From assembly GCF_000385375.1 (NCBI RefSeq), contig NZ_ARVV01000001.1, positions 1,550,001-1,614,000 of the forward strand: DNA of 64,000 nt. Reading direction: 5' to 3'. Shown here in pieces: positions 16,353 through 25,153 of the stretch. Numbering within the stretch: position 1 is the stretch's first letter; every line of letters begins with the position of its first letter. The translations under genes were made by a program, and so were the position numbers. The stretch comes from Methyloversatilis discipulorum. Lineage in GTDB: Bacteria; Pseudomonadota; Gammaproteobacteria; Burkholderiales; Rhodocyclaceae. Under the pieces are notes generated by a model. It saw nothing but the letters and a program-made list of their open reading frames with translations, had not been told where the DNA came from and searched no databases.

Positions 16353-17659
16353 TCACCGACGTGCTGCGCCGCCTCGAAATCGGCGACGTGCCGGTGGCGA
16401 CGCCCACTGGCCGCCTGGTCGGCGCCTCCGGCCTGCTGCTCGAAAGCGCCGGCTGCCCGCTCTATACCGGCCAGCGTTGCCAGATCGAAACGATGGACGG
16501 CGGCTGGCTCGATGCCCAGGTGGTGGGCTTCCGCGACAAGCTGTCCTTCCTGATGCCGTTCAAGAAGCCGGTCGGCCTGACCACCGGCGCCCGCGTGCTG
16601 CCGGTGCAGGACAAGCTCGATCTGATGATCGGCCCGTCCTGGCTGGGGCGCATGGTCAACGGTCTCGGTGAGCCGATAGACGGCCTCGGCCGCCTCGGTG
16701 GCGAACATCCGCTCGACCCGCATCCGCCGCGGGTGCATCCGCTGAAGAAGAAGCGCGTATCCGAGCCGCTCGACGTCGGCGTGCGCGCGATCAACGGCAT
16801 GCTCACGCTGGGCAAGGGCCAGCGCGTCGGCCTGATGGCGGGCAGCGGCGTCGGCAAGAGCGTGCTGCTGGGCACCATCACCCGCCAGACAGCGGTTGAT
16901 GTCGTCGTCGTCGGCCTGATCGGCGAGCGCGGCCGCGAGGTGCGCGAATTCGTCGAACTGTCGCTCGGCGAGGAGGGGCTGAAGAAGGCGGTCGTCGTCA
17001 TCGCGCCGGCCGACGAATCGCCGCTGATGCGACTGATGGCGACCGAACTGTGTCATTCCATCGCCGCCCATTTCCGCGACCAGGGCAAGGACGTGCTACT
17101 GCTGGTCGATTCGCTGACCCGCTACGCGATGGCACGGCGCGAAGTGGCGCTGGCACTGGGCGAGCCGCCGGCCACGCGCGGCTACCCGCCGTCGGTGTTC
17201 TCGCTGCTGCCGCAGCTGGTCGAGAGCGCAGGCAATGGCGAGAACCCGGAAGGCAGCATGAGCGCGATCTACACCGTACTGGCCGAGGGCGACGACCAGC
17301 AGGACCCGGTGGTCGACACTGCCCGCGCCATCCTCGACGGTCACATCGTACTGACGCGCGAACTGGCCGAACGTGGTCACTACCCGGCCATCGACATCGC
17401 CGCGTCGATCAGTCGCTGCATGGCGCTGGTGGTCGACAAGGCGCATCTCAATGCCGCGCGCACGGTGAAGGAGATGGCGTCGCGTCATGCCCAGGTACGT
17501 GACCTGATCCCGCTCGGTGCCTATGTTGCCGGTGCCGATCCGCAGACCGATCACGCGGTGTCGCTCTATCCGGACATCGAGGCCTATCTGCGCCAGGGCG
17601 TAGCCGAAGCCGCGCCGATGGCGCAGTGCGTCGCGCGCATGCTGGAGCTGGCGGCATGA
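16349..17659 (+). CDS. fliI: Flagellum-specific export ATPase FliI
   Basis: 436 residues. The nucleotide-binding motif GLMAGSGVGKS is at about 165-175, followed by VVVGLIGERGREVREF and the Walker B region DVLLLVDSLTRYAMARREVALALGEPPATRGYPPS, all hallmarks of the F1-beta-like export ATPases. It energises substrate unloading at the export gate. The start overlaps the fliH stop by ATGA, and the gene overlaps fliJ by 4 bp. Confidence 0.97.
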   Translation: MITDVLRRLEIGDVPVATPTGRLVGASGLLLESAGCPLYTGQRCQIETMDGGWLDAQVVGFRDKLSFLMPFKKPVGLTTGARVLPVQDKLDLMIGPSWLGRMVNGLGEPIDGLGRLGGEHPLDPHPPRVHPLKKKRVSEPLDVGVRAINGMLTLGKGQRVGLMAGSGVGKSVLLGTITRQTAVDVVVVGLIGERGREVREFVELSLGEEGLKKAVVVIAPADESPLMRLMATELCHSIAAHFRDQGKDVLLLVDSLTRYAMARREVALALGEPPATRGYPPSVFSLLPQLVESAGNGENPEGSMSAIYTVLAEGDDQQDPVVDTARAILDGHIVLTRELAERGHYPAIDIAASISRCMALVVDKAHLNAARTVKEMASRHAQVRDLIPLGAYVAGADPQTDHAVSLYPDIEAYLRQGVAEAAPMAQCVARMLELAA

Positions 17660-18087
17660 CGACGAAGACATCCATCCGCGCGCTGGCGCGACTGGTCGAC
17701 GTGCGCGAGCGCGAGGTAGACCGCCTGCAGGCAGACATGGCCGGCAAGGTGGCGCTGCGCCAGCGCTACCTCGGCAACATCGAACGGCTGCAGTCGCTGT
17801 GCGACGGCGTGCCGCAGACCGGCTCGCTGCAGCCTCTGCTGTCGATGAACAGCGCCGGCTACAAGCAGTCGGTGGCCGAAATGGTGGCGACGCACCGGCA
17901 GGAACTGGCGGCCCACGAGATCGAGATCGACCTCGCGCGGCGCGAACTGGCGCTGGTTTCACGACGCTGCGAAGTGCTCGACCAGGTGCTGCTGCGCCAG
18001 CGCAGCATCGTCGCGCACGGTGCGCGCGTCAGCGAACAGAAGCGGCAGGACGACATCGCCGTCCAGGTATGGGGGCGTGCGCCGTGA
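17656..18087 (+). CDS. fliJ: Flagellar export chaperone FliJ
   Basis: 143 residues, almost wholly alpha-helical and coiled-coil in composition (LARLVDVREREVDRLQADMAGK, then heptad-rich DLARRELALVSRRCEVLDQVLLRQRS). FliJ is the central stalk of the FliI hexamer and contacts FlhA. Length, position after fliI and the heptads support the call; sequence conservation of FliJ is low. The ATG overlaps the fliI stop. Confidence 0.85.
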   Translation: MTTKTSIRALARLVDVREREVDRLQADMAGKVALRQRYLGNIERLQSLCDGVPQTGSLQPLLSMNSAGYKQSVAEMVATHRQELAAHEIEIDLARRELALVSRRCEVLDQVLLRQRSIVAHGARVSEQKRQDDIAVQVWGRAP

Positions 18088-18104
18088 GCGCCCGTTACGC
18101 ATCG

Positions 18105-18134
18105 ATTTCAGTTTTTGTGCACTCCGGTCGCCTT
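18105..18134 (+). promoter_or_regulatory. Sigma-28-like promoter of fliD, same type as the flagellin promoters
   Basis: ATTTCAG (18105-18111), 15 bases, then GTCGCCTT (18127-18134). This matches the flagellin element in both half-sites and spacing, including GTCGCCTT of flagellin 1. It lies 42 bases before the fliD start in the 88-base gap after fliJ. Confidence 0.6.
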
Positions 18135-18175
18135 GAACGGTGGACGCGTCCGCTAACCGTTCACAGGAGCCAGAC

Positions 18176-19549
18176 ATGAGCACTTTCGATCCCGTCACCA
18201 CCGCTTCGCAGCTTGCGACCGCCTACATCAGCGCGTCACAGACCCAGGTCGACACGCAGAGCAAGAAGGCGCAGACGACGACGTCGGCGCTGACCAAGCT
18301 GCAGAGTGCGCTGCAGGCTTTCGACAGCGCGCTGTCCACGCTGTCGTCGAAGAAGGGCGTCACGCAGAACACGGCCACGCTGAGCAGTACCGGCGTCGGC
18401 ACGGCGAGCGCGTCGCCGGGCGCGGTGGCGGGCGAGTACCCGCTGTTCGTCGAACAGGTCGCCAGCGCCCATCAGGTGGTGTTCACCGATCTGCCGGCGG
18501 TGCCGGTGCCGATGAGCGGCATGCTCAGCATCAATCTCGCCGGTGGCGCGACGATAGGCGTCGATTTCTCCGGCGCCGACATGGACGCCGACGGCACGCT
18601 GTCGCAGACCGAGATGGCGCGCGCCATCAACCAGGCCAGCGGTAACCAGGGCAAGGTCACGGCGATGGTGATGACCGCCGGCGGCCAGACGCAGCTGGTG
18701 CTGTCGTCGGCCGAAACCGGCGCCGACGGCCAGATCACGCTGGACACCAGCGGCCTGCCGGCCGGCGCGTTCAAGGACGCGCTCGACAACGGCAGCGAAC
18801 TTACGGCGGCGCGCGACGCCGTCGTGTGGCTCGGTGCGCAGGGCTCCGGCGTGCGTCTGCAGCAGGCGTCGAACACGTTCACCGCCATCCAGGGCGTGAC
18901 GATGACCGTCAGCCGCGCGATGACGGCGGGCGAGGCGCCGCTGACGCTGAAGGTGGCGGGCGACAGCAGCGGCACCGCCGCCAATGTGCAGAGCTTCATC
19001 GACGCCTTCAACAACCTGAAGAAGGGGCTGGACGAACTGACCAGCACCGGCGACGCCGAGAGCGGCGTGGCCGCCGCGGCCTTCGCTTCCGACGCCGGCA
19101 TACGGTCCCTGCGCAACCGCCTCGACAGCATCGTCCGTCAGGACATCGGCGGCCTGCGCCTGATGGATTTCGGTGTCAGTGCCGACCGCAGCGGCAGGCT
19201 GTCGCTCGATGCGACCAAGCTTGACAAGGCGATCGCCGCCAATCCGGACGCCATCGACAGCCTGTTCGGCAGCGCCAGCACGAGCTCGGGCAGCGGCCTG
19301 CTCGGCAGCTTCGCCAGCTACATGGACGTCTGGCTCGACTCGGCCGGCGGCCAGATACAGCGCCGCAAGGACACCGTGCAGAGCCAGCAGAAGGCGCTCG
19401 CCACGCGCCAGACCCGTATCAACCTGCAATACGACAACGCCTACCAGCGTTACCTCGTGCAATTCACGCAACTGCAGTCGCTGCAGTCGCAGATGGGGCA
19501 GACCACCAGCATGTTCGACGCGCTGTTCGCGAGCTCGTCGGCCAGCTGA
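18176..19549 (+). CDS. fliD: Flagellar filament cap protein FliD
   Basis: 457 residues. Family features are the N-terminal coiled-coil half (QLATAYISASQTQVDTQSKK), a FliD-type domain with YPLFVEQVASAHQVVF at about 85-105, a flagellin-IN-like segment, and the C-terminal coiled coil DTVQSQQKALATRQTRINLQYDNAYQRYLVQFTQLQ ordered as in FliD. FliD caps the filament and folds incoming flagellin. The ATG at 18176 follows CAGGAG and is preferred to an in-frame ATG at 18140. It has its own promoter and heads the laf-like operon fliD-S-T-K-L-A-motAB. Confidence 0.93.
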   Translation: MSTFDPVTTASQLATAYISASQTQVDTQSKKAQTTTSALTKLQSALQAFDSALSTLSSKKGVTQNTATLSSTGVGTASASPGAVAGEYPLFVEQVASAHQVVFTDLPAVPVPMSGMLSINLAGGATIGVDFSGADMDADGTLSQTEMARAINQASGNQGKVTAMVMTAGGQTQLVLSSAETGADGQITLDTSGLPAGAFKDALDNGSELTAARDAVVWLGAQGSGVRLQQASNTFTAIQGVTMTVSRAMTAGEAPLTLKVAGDSSGTAANVQSFIDAFNNLKKGLDELTSTGDAESGVAAAAFASDAGIRSLRNRLDSIVRQDIGGLRLMDFGVSADRSGRLSLDATKLDKAIAANPDAIDSLFGSASTSSGSGLLGSFASYMDVWLDSAGGQIQRRKDTVQSQQKALATRQTRINLQYDNAYQRYLVQFTQLQSLQSQMGQTTSMFDALFASSSAS

Positions 19550-19587
19550 GGACTGCCTGTCCGCCAACGAAACCGGAAATCCATGCC

Positions 19588-19974
19588 TTGAACTACGACG
19601 CCTACCAGAGCTACCACGCCGTCAATCTGAATGCGCAGACGGCGCGCGCGACCCCGGTGCAGCTCGTGCTGATCCTGATGGACGGCCTGCTCGAGGAGAT
19701 CGCGCGCGCGCGCGCCCACATCGAAGCGGGGCGCTACGAACAGAAGGCGCTCAGCCTCGACCGCTGCGTCGACATGCTGAACGGTCTGGCCAGTTCGCTC
19801 GACCCGGACAGCGGCGGCGACGTCGTGGCCAATCTGGATTGGCTGTACGACTACTGCGCGTGGCGTCTGAGCGAAGGCGGCATCAAGCTCGATACCGCAC
19901 CGCTGGACGAGGTGAGCGGCCTGCTCGGCACCTTGCGCCGCGGCTGGGTCGGACTGGCGGACGCATATGACTGA
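19588..19974 (+). CDS. fliS: Flagellin export chaperone FliS
   Basis: 128 residues starting at TTG, because no in-frame ATG fits. Y-x-x-Y near the start (YDAYQSYHAVNLNAQTARATPVQLVLILMDGLLEEIARAR in order) is the FliS signature. It continues with helices ending in WRLSEGGIKLDTAPLDEV. FliS binds the C-terminal helix of flagellin and prevents premature polymerisation. The order fliD-fliS matches lafB-lafC. It overlaps the next gene by 8 bp. Confidence 0.92.
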   Translation: MNYDAYQSYHAVNLNAQTARATPVQLVLILMDGLLEEIARARAHIEAGRYEQKALSLDRCVDMLNGLASSLDPDSGGDVVANLDWLYDYCAWRLSEGGIKLDTAPLDEVSGLLGTLRRGWVGLADAYD

Positions 19975-20278
19975 CCGCCACACCTTCGCCCGCATCGCCC
20001 GTCGGCTCGAAGTGGCCGCGCTCGGCGACGACTGGTCCACGCTGGCTGCCGCCGACCGTGAACTGGCCGCCGTGCTGCAGGGCGTCGCCGCCCGACGTGA
20101 CCTGTCCGCGGCCGATCGCGACGCGCTGCTTGCGTTGCGCAAGGCACACGACGGCGCGCTTGCGCGCTGCGTCGAAGCGAGCGAACGCATCGCCGAGCGG
20201 CTGTCCGAACTGGGCGCCGGACGTGACGGCTGGATGGCCTACGCATACGACCTCGAACTTTCCGGTAGCCACTCATGA
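19967..20278 (+). CDS. fliT: FliT-like small flagellar chaperone (LafD position)
   Basis: 103 residues, fully helical in composition and rich in Ala, Arg and Leu, with no signal peptide. Sequence similarity to FliT is weak; the call rests on size (FliT is about 100-120 residues), on position between fliS and fliK, and on the overlaps with both (8 bp and 4 bp). FliT binds FliD and, in enterics, regulates FlhDC. No FlhDC is present here. Confidence 0.6.
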   Translation: MTDRHTFARIARRLEVAALGDDWSTLAAADRELAAVLQGVAARRDLSAADRDALLALRKAHDGALARCVEASERIAERLSELGAGRDGWMAYAYDLELSGSHS

Positions 20279-21321
20279 CGCAAAACATCCTCACCCTGGG
20301 CAGTGCAGCGCCGGCTGCGCTGCCGCCGTCGGCATCGGCGCTGCCGGCACCGTCGGCCGGCCTTCTGCCAGCCTCGGCCACGGTTGCACCGCAGGCCTTC
20401 GTGGATCTGTTCCGCGCGCTCGGTCTGGCGTCGCCGGATGTCGTCGTCGGCGAAGCATCGACGCAGCGGACGGACGCCGATACGCCGGCCGCGGACAGCA
20501 CTGCCTTCGATGCCCGCCTTGCGTCGCAGTCGCCGCTGCCGGCCGCGCTGCACGCAAGCGGTGGCGTCGCCGAGCGCGAGGAGGGCGCAGACGAAGTCCA
20601 GTCCGGCGAAGCCCCGGCATTGCCGGCCTCTGCACTGACCTTGCCGCTTCCGTCTCCGTCGCAGCCGCAGCAGACCGCTCCGGCCGCCGCGGCGGGCCGT
20701 GCGCTCGCGCCGGTGGCGGCTGCCGGCGGTGCCGCCACTGTGCCGCCGGCGCTGCCGACGGATGGTCCGGGCGCCGATGTCGTCGAGGCAGCCCAGCCTG
20801 CGTCGCTGCCGGCACCGGGTACTCCGCCGCTTGCCCCGCAGGCTGCGCCGGCCGCGACCGAAACCGTACTGAAGCTCGTCCCGGCTTCGCCGCAGAGCTG
20901 GCAGCAGCCGCTGACCGATGCGCTGGGCGAGCGTCTGCAACTGCAGACCGTACAGCAAGGCGAGCGGGCGGTGATCCGTCTCGACCCGCCGACGCTCGGC
21001 CGTATCGAAATCGTCGTGCAGCAGGACGCGGGCGGTGCGCTGCAAGTGCATCTGAGCGCCAGCAACGGCGAGGTGCTGCGCCAGCTGCACGCCATCGGCG
21101 ACAGCCTGCGCGCCGATCTTGGCCAGCGGCACGCGCAGGGCGACGTCACCGTGGTCGTCGCCGAATCCGGTCGCGATGCCAACGGCCGCGACGCCGATGG
21201 CCGTTCGCGCTCCGGACAACAACAGCAGGGCAGGGACGACGAGACGCCGGGTGAGGCGCTGGCCGAGGCACAGACCGGCGCACGCCAGGCACGCTTCGCG
21301 CTGTCGGGCCAGGAGAGCTGA
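20275..21321 (+). CDS. fliK: Flagellar hook-length control protein FliK (LafE type)
   Basis: 348 residues. The first about 200 are Ala/Pro-rich and of low complexity, as in FliK rulers. The C-terminal domain has the conserved run from WQQPLTDALGERLQLQT through RLDPPTLGRIEIVVQQDAGG to VLRQLHAIGDSLRADL, the FliK substrate-switch domain that contacts FlhB. It overlaps fliT by 4 bp and is followed by fliL. A second FliK-like protein is encoded at 10298-11260. Confidence 0.9.
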   Translation: MTQNILTLGSAAPAALPPSASALPAPSAGLLPASATVAPQAFVDLFRALGLASPDVVVGEASTQRTDADTPAADSTAFDARLASQSPLPAALHASGGVAEREEGADEVQSGEAPALPASALTLPLPSPSQPQQTAPAAAAGRALAPVAAAGGAATVPPALPTDGPGADVVEAAQPASLPAPGTPPLAPQAAPAATETVLKLVPASPQSWQQPLTDALGERLQLQTVQQGERAVIRLDPPTLGRIEIVVQQDAGGALQVHLSASNGEVLRQLHAIGDSLRADLGQRHAQGDVTVVVAESGRDANGRDADGRSRSGQQQQGRDDETPGEALAEAQTGARQARFALSGQES

Positions 21322-21325
21322 AGCG

Positions 21326-21775
21326 ATGAAGAAGGCGATCATTTTCGCGGTGGCCGGCGTCGTTCTTGCGGCGGCCGGTGGCGGTGCGGTCTGGTGGTTC
21401 GGCATGAGGGACACCGGCGGCGCCGAAGCGCAGGCGGCCGTGCCGAAGGAGGCCGTGCCGCAGAAGTACGTCAGTCTCGACAAGGTGGTCGTCATGCTGC
21501 GACGCGCGCCGGAGGAGAACGTGACGCGCTACATGTCGATGGACCTGGTGTTCACCACGGCGATCGAGAAGGAGAAGGACACCAAGGAACATCTGCCTCT
21601 GCTGCGCAGCATCGCGGTGCGCGCGCTGGCGTCGATGACCGCGCAGCAGGTGAGCGCGATGACGATCGACGAGCTGGCGGCCGAGGTCAATCGCGCCTTC
21701 GCCGAGGATTACGACAAGGCGCATCGCAGCAAGCCCTTCGTCGAGGCGATGGTCGGCAAGCTGATCGTCGAATGA
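21326..21775 (+). CDS. fliL: Flagellar basal-body-associated protein FliL
   Basis: 149 residues with a single N-terminal membrane helix (KKAIIFAVAGVVLAAAGGGAVWW) and a periplasmic FliL domain (QKYVSLDKVVVMLRR, then YMSMDLVFTTA, ending FVEAMVGKLIVE). FliL rings surround the stator and support torque at high load. The ATG at 21326 follows GGAGAGCTGAAGCG. It lies between fliK and fliA, as lafF lies between lafE and lafS. Confidence 0.88.
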   Translation: MKKAIIFAVAGVVLAAAGGGAVWWFGMRDTGGAEAQAAVPKEAVPQKYVSLDKVVVMLRRAPEENVTRYMSMDLVFTTAIEKEKDTKEHLPLLRSIAVRALASMTAQQVSAMTIDELAAEVNRAFAEDYDKAHRSKPFVEAMVGKLIVE

Positions 21776-21776
21776 C

Positions 21777-22490
21777 ATGGATATGCATTCGGACTACGCC
21801 GAGGTGAGCAGCACGGCGGCGCGTACGCTGGACGCCGCCGAGGAACAGCGCTGGCTGGTGGAGTACGCACCGCTGGTCAAGCGCATCGTCCGCCAGCTGC
21901 TGTCCCAGGTCTCCGGAGCGATGGACCGTGAGGACATGGAGCAGATCGGCCTGCTCGGGCTGCTCGAATCGTTGCGCCGCTACGGCACACCCGATCCCGG
22001 TTTCGGTGGCTACGCGGCGCTGCGCGTGCGCGGCGCCATCCTCGACGAACTGCGACGGCAGGACTGGCGGCCGCGCACAGTACGCCAGGACAGTCATCGC
22101 ACCCGTGACGCGGTGCGCGCACTGACCCGTCAGCTTGGCCGCGAACCGACCGAAGCCGAGGCATGCGCTGCGCTCGGCATCGAGGCCGACGCCTTCCAGG
22201 CCCACCTGCTGGCCGAGAACGCCGAAACCATCGCCAGCTTCGACGAACTGGTTGGCGAAATGCACGAGATGGCGGCTGCAGGCCAGTCGCCGGAAGAACA
22301 GCTGATGACCCGGCGCAGTCTTGCGCAGGCCCTGACGCAGCTGGACGAGCGCGAACAGCGCGTGATCCAGCTCTATTACGAATTCGAACTCAGCTACCGC
22401 GAGATCGCGGCGGTGCTGGACCTGACCGAAGCGCGCATCTGCCAGATCAACAAGGGCGCGCTCAGGAAAATGAAGGCCTTCCTCGGCTGA
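21777..22490 (+). CDS. fliA: Flagellar sigma factor FliA (sigma-28, LafS type)
   Basis: 237 residues with regions 2, 3 and 4: YAPLVKRIVRQLLSQVSGAMDREDMEQIGLLGLLESLRRY (start of region 2, in order), RVRGAILDELRRQDWRPR, and region 4 ending ERVIQ-like LSYREIAAVLDLTEARICQINKGALRKMKAFL. It directs RNA polymerase to late flagellar promoters, and the TAAAG/GTCGAT and ATTTAAG/GTCGCC elements here are its likely targets. The anti-sigma gene flgM lies 2 kb downstream. An ATG three codons in is also possible. Confidence 0.95.
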   Translation: MDMHSDYAEVSSTAARTLDAAEEQRWLVEYAPLVKRIVRQLLSQVSGAMDREDMEQIGLLGLLESLRRYGTPDPGFGGYAALRVRGAILDELRRQDWRPRTVRQDSHRTRDAVRALTRQLGREPTEAEACAALGIEADAFQAHLLAENAETIASFDELVGEMHEMAAAGQSPEEQLMTRRSLAQALTQLDEREQRVIQLYYEFELSYREIAAVLDLTEARICQINKGALRKMKAFLG

Positions 22491-22520
22491 CCGCCGGGGC
22501 GAACGAAGAGGAAACGAATC

Positions 22521-23438
22521 ATGCAGTCCATCGTAGGCGTCGCCATCATCCTGATCAGCGTGTTCGGCGGCTTCATGCTGCATGGCGGGAAGCTCGCAGT
22601 GATCTGGGAACCGATCGAACTGATCATCATCGTCGGCGCCGCGGCCGGCGCCATCGTGCTCGGCAACCCAGGACACGTGCTGAAGGAGATGTGGCTGCAG
22701 CTGCGCAAGGTGATGCTGCGGCGCAAGCAGGGCGAGGAATTCCAGCGCCAGCTGCTGCTGCTGATGTACGAACTGCTGCAGACCGCGGCCGGCGGCCTGA
22801 AGGCGCTGGACGCCCACGTCGAGGCGCCGCAGGAGAGCGAAATGTTCCGCCGCTATCCGCTGATACTCGAAGAGCCGAAGCTGCTGCACTTCATCGTCGA
22901 CAACTTCCGGCTGATGGCGATGGGCAAGATCAACGCGCACGAGCTCGAAGGCGTGCTCGAACAGGAAATCGAGGCCATCCACGAAGAAATGTCGCAGCCG
23001 GCGCGTTCGCTCGGCAAGATCGGCGAGGCGATGCCGGGCTTCGGCATCCTGGCCGCGGTGCTGGGCATCGTGATGACGATGAACGTCGTGGCCGACGGTG
23101 CAGGCACCGGCGAGATCGCGGTGCGCGTCGGCTCGGCCATGGTCGGCACCTTCATCGGCATCTTCTTCTGCTACGGCGTGCTCGATCCGATCAGCAACAT
23201 GATGAAGCAGCTGGTGGGCGAGGAGCTTCAGGCCCTGGAGTCGGTGAAGGTGGTGCTGGTCACCCATGTATCCGGCAAGCCACCGCTGCTGGCGATCGAC
23301 GCCGGTCGTCGCCTGGTGCAGCTGAACATCAAGCCGAGCTTCGCCCGACTCGAAAGCTGGATCAACGCGATGCAGGGCGCCGGCGATCCGGATGCCACGC
23401 CGCGCCGCCGCGCCGGAGACAAACGTGTCGAAGCCTGA
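22521..23438 (+). CDS. motA: Stator protein MotA (LafT type)
   Basis: 305 residues with four membrane segments (about 1-20, 30-50, 165-190, 200-225). The first pair has FGGFMLHGGKLAVIWEPIELIIIVGAAAGA; the second has GEAMPGFGILAAVLGIVMTM followed by GSAMVGTFIGIFFCYGVLDP, with the conserved prolines. MotA pentamers surround MotB and push FliG. It has the longer form seen in proton-driven stators. GAGGAAACGAATC precedes the ATG. It overlaps motB by 14 bp. Confidence 0.95.
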   Translation: MQSIVGVAIILISVFGGFMLHGGKLAVIWEPIELIIIVGAAAGAIVLGNPGHVLKEMWLQLRKVMLRRKQGEEFQRQLLLLMYELLQTAAGGLKALDAHVEAPQESEMFRRYPLILEEPKLLHFIVDNFRLMAMGKINAHELEGVLEQEIEAIHEEMSQPARSLGKIGEAMPGFGILAAVLGIVMTMNVVADGAGTGEIAVRVGSAMVGTFIGIFFCYGVLDPISNMMKQLVGEELQALESVKVVLVTHVSGKPPLLAIDAGRRLVQLNIKPSFARLESWINAMQGAGDPDATPRRRAGDKRVEA

Positions 23439-24411
23439 CGCGCATGGCGCAACCGTCGTCAAGCGCGTGTCCGGAAAGGGACACGAGGAGTCGCACGGCG
23501 GTTCGTGGAAGGTGGCTTTCGCCGACTTCTGCCTGGCGTTGCTCTGCCTCTTTCTGGTGTTGTGGCTGCTCGCCTCGCGCGAACAGGAATCGCTGGAGCA
23601 GGTGCTGCGCGCGTCCGACAGCAGCCGCATCGACGAAGGCAGCGGCCTGATGGCGCAGTCGCTCGGCGGTCCGCGCGGCAGCCTGATCGAGCGCGAGCCG
23701 ATGCCGCCGCGCGAAGGCATGTCGGCGCCCGGCGAAAGTGCCGCGCGTGGCGAGACCGCGCCGGCGGACGGCCCGCGCACGGCGCGCGTGCGTTACGAAT
23801 CCGCCGCCGATATGGAGGCGCTGGCCCGCGTGATGAAGAAGATGAGCGCGGACGCCGGTCTCGAAGGCAATCTGCAGTCGGTGGTTACGCCTTATGGCCT
23901 GCGCGTGATGCTGCACGACACCGACCAGCAGGGCATGTTCGACCGCGGCAGCTCCTTCGCCACCGAGCGCTTCCGCAAGCTGCTGCGTTCGCTGGGGCCG
24001 CTGTTCGCGCAGATGGAGAACCAGATGCTCATCGTTGGTCACACCGATTCGGTGCAGTATGCGAATCGTGATCACGCGGCGTTCTCGAACTGGACGCTGT
24101 CGAGCAATCGCGCGCTGACCGCCCGCTCGCAGCTGCTGGCCGGCGGCATGCCGACCGGCAGCGTGCTGCAGGTGGTCGGCATGGCGGACCGGGCGCCGCT
24201 GAATACCGAAGATGCGACGGCCGGCGTGAACCGGCGCATCGAACTGTTGATACTGACCAGCAGGCAGGCTGAGCTGGTGGCGGCGATGTATGGTTTGCCG
24301 AACGAGCGGCTGCCTTTCGCCGAAGGCGCGCACGCAGCGATGCCGGACCGGGATGCGCTGGAGCAGCTGCGAACGCAGCTGGTGGCGCCGCCGGCCGGCA
24401 CCGGCCGCTGA
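23425..24411 (+). CDS. motB: Stator protein MotB (LafU type)
   Basis: 328 residues from the GTG at 23425, which follows CGGAGACAAAC and overlaps motA. One membrane helix at about 28-50 carries the proton-binding Asp34 (WKVAFADFCLALLCLF). A linker of low complexity precedes the OmpA-like peptidoglycan-binding domain (GHTDSVQYAN through LSSNRALTARSQLL). MotB anchors the stator to the cell wall. It closes the fliD operon as lafU does. Confidence 0.94.
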   Translation: MSKPDAHGATVVKRVSGKGHEESHGGSWKVAFADFCLALLCLFLVLWLLASREQESLEQVLRASDSSRIDEGSGLMAQSLGGPRGSLIEREPMPPREGMSAPGESAARGETAPADGPRTARVRYESAADMEALARVMKKMSADAGLEGNLQSVVTPYGLRVMLHDTDQQGMFDRGSSFATERFRKLLRSLGPLFAQMENQMLIVGHTDSVQYANRDHAAFSNWTLSSNRALTARSQLLAGGMPTGSVLQVVGMADRAPLNTEDATAGVNRRIELLILTSRQAELVAAMYGLPNERLPFAEGAHAAMPDRDALEQLRTQLVAPPAGTGR

Positions 24412-24461
24412 ATCGCGTGGACAGGTGAGCTTGCATGCGAACACGATCGAGAGGACATCAG

Positions 24462-24737
24462 ATGAGAATCACAAGCAGTGGTGCAGCCGGCGTCAGCGCG
24501 CCGGGTGCGGTCAGCGGTAACGGCCCGGTGGAGGCGCCGCAGGCCGTCGCACCGGCTTCGCCTGCGAAGTTGCAGTCGTCGACGCTGCAGCCGGCGATGG
24601 AGGCGATGCGCGCACTGCCGGAGATCGATCAGGCGCGCGTCGATGCGCTGCGCGAGGCGCTGGCGCGCGGCGAGGTGCCCTTCGACGCCGACAAGCTGGC
24701 CGGTCTGATCGAACGCTTTCACGGCAGCAAGGGATGA
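24462..24737 (+). CDS. flgM: Anti-sigma-28 factor FlgM
   Basis: 91 residues. The C-terminal half has the FlgM pattern LPEIDQARVDALREALARGE followed by DADKLAGLIERFHGSK; the N-terminal half is disordered in composition. FlgM holds FliA inactive until the hook is finished and is then exported. The ATG at 24462 follows GAGAGGACATCAG and is preferred to an upstream in-frame ATG. It overlaps flgN by 4 bp (ATGA). Confidence 0.9.
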   Translation: MRITSSGAAGVSAPGAVSGNGPVEAPQAVAPASPAKLQSSTLQPAMEAMRALPEIDQARVDALREALARGEVPFDADKLAGLIERFHGSKG

Positions 24738-25153
24738 AGCGCGGCGAGGCCATCGCCCGCCTGCTGCGCGACGTGCTCAGCGACGTGGCGGATTACGGTG
24801 CACTGCGCCTGTTGCTCGACAGCCAGTTTCACGCGGCGCTTCGCCACGACGCGACGGTGTTGCGCGCGCTGGCGGCACGCATCACCGAGGCGGTGCAGGT
24901 GCTCGACGGGCGACGTCTGCTGCGCGCCCGCGTGGTGAACAGCCTGTACGGCGTCAGTGGCCGCATGGACAGCGTGTTCGACGAATTGCCGGACGACAGC
25001 CGCGAACGCTGTCGGGCGATGTGGACCCGGCTGGAGGCGCTGGTCGCCGAATGCAAGCGGCTCAATGCACGCAACTGCCTGCTGATGACCGACCAGTACG
25101 AAATCATGCAGCGTGTGCTGCACGGCGAGGACCAGACCTATGCTCCGGCCTGA
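24734..25153 (+). CDS. flgN: Flagellar chaperone FlgN
   Basis: 139 residues, all-helical, with the FlgN-like C-terminal region RLNARNCLLMTDQYEIMQRVLHG. FlgN is the export chaperone for the hook-filament junction proteins FlgK and FlgL. Position after flgM and upstream of flgA matches lateral (lfgM/lfgN) and polar loci. It overlaps both flgM and the following muramidase gene. Confidence 0.85.
   Translation: MKRGEAIARLLRDVLSDVADYGALRLLLDSQFHAALRHDATVLRALAARITEAVQVLDGRRLLRARVVNSLYGVSGRMDSVFDELPDDSRERCRAMWTRLEALVAECKRLNARNCLLMTDQYEIMQRVLHGEDQTYAPA

Noticed and set aside
21687..23780. 697-codon reverse frame opposite fliA, motA and motB
   Set aside because: The forward genes have complete family motifs and tight spacing. 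The reverse frame is an artefact of GC-rich codon use.
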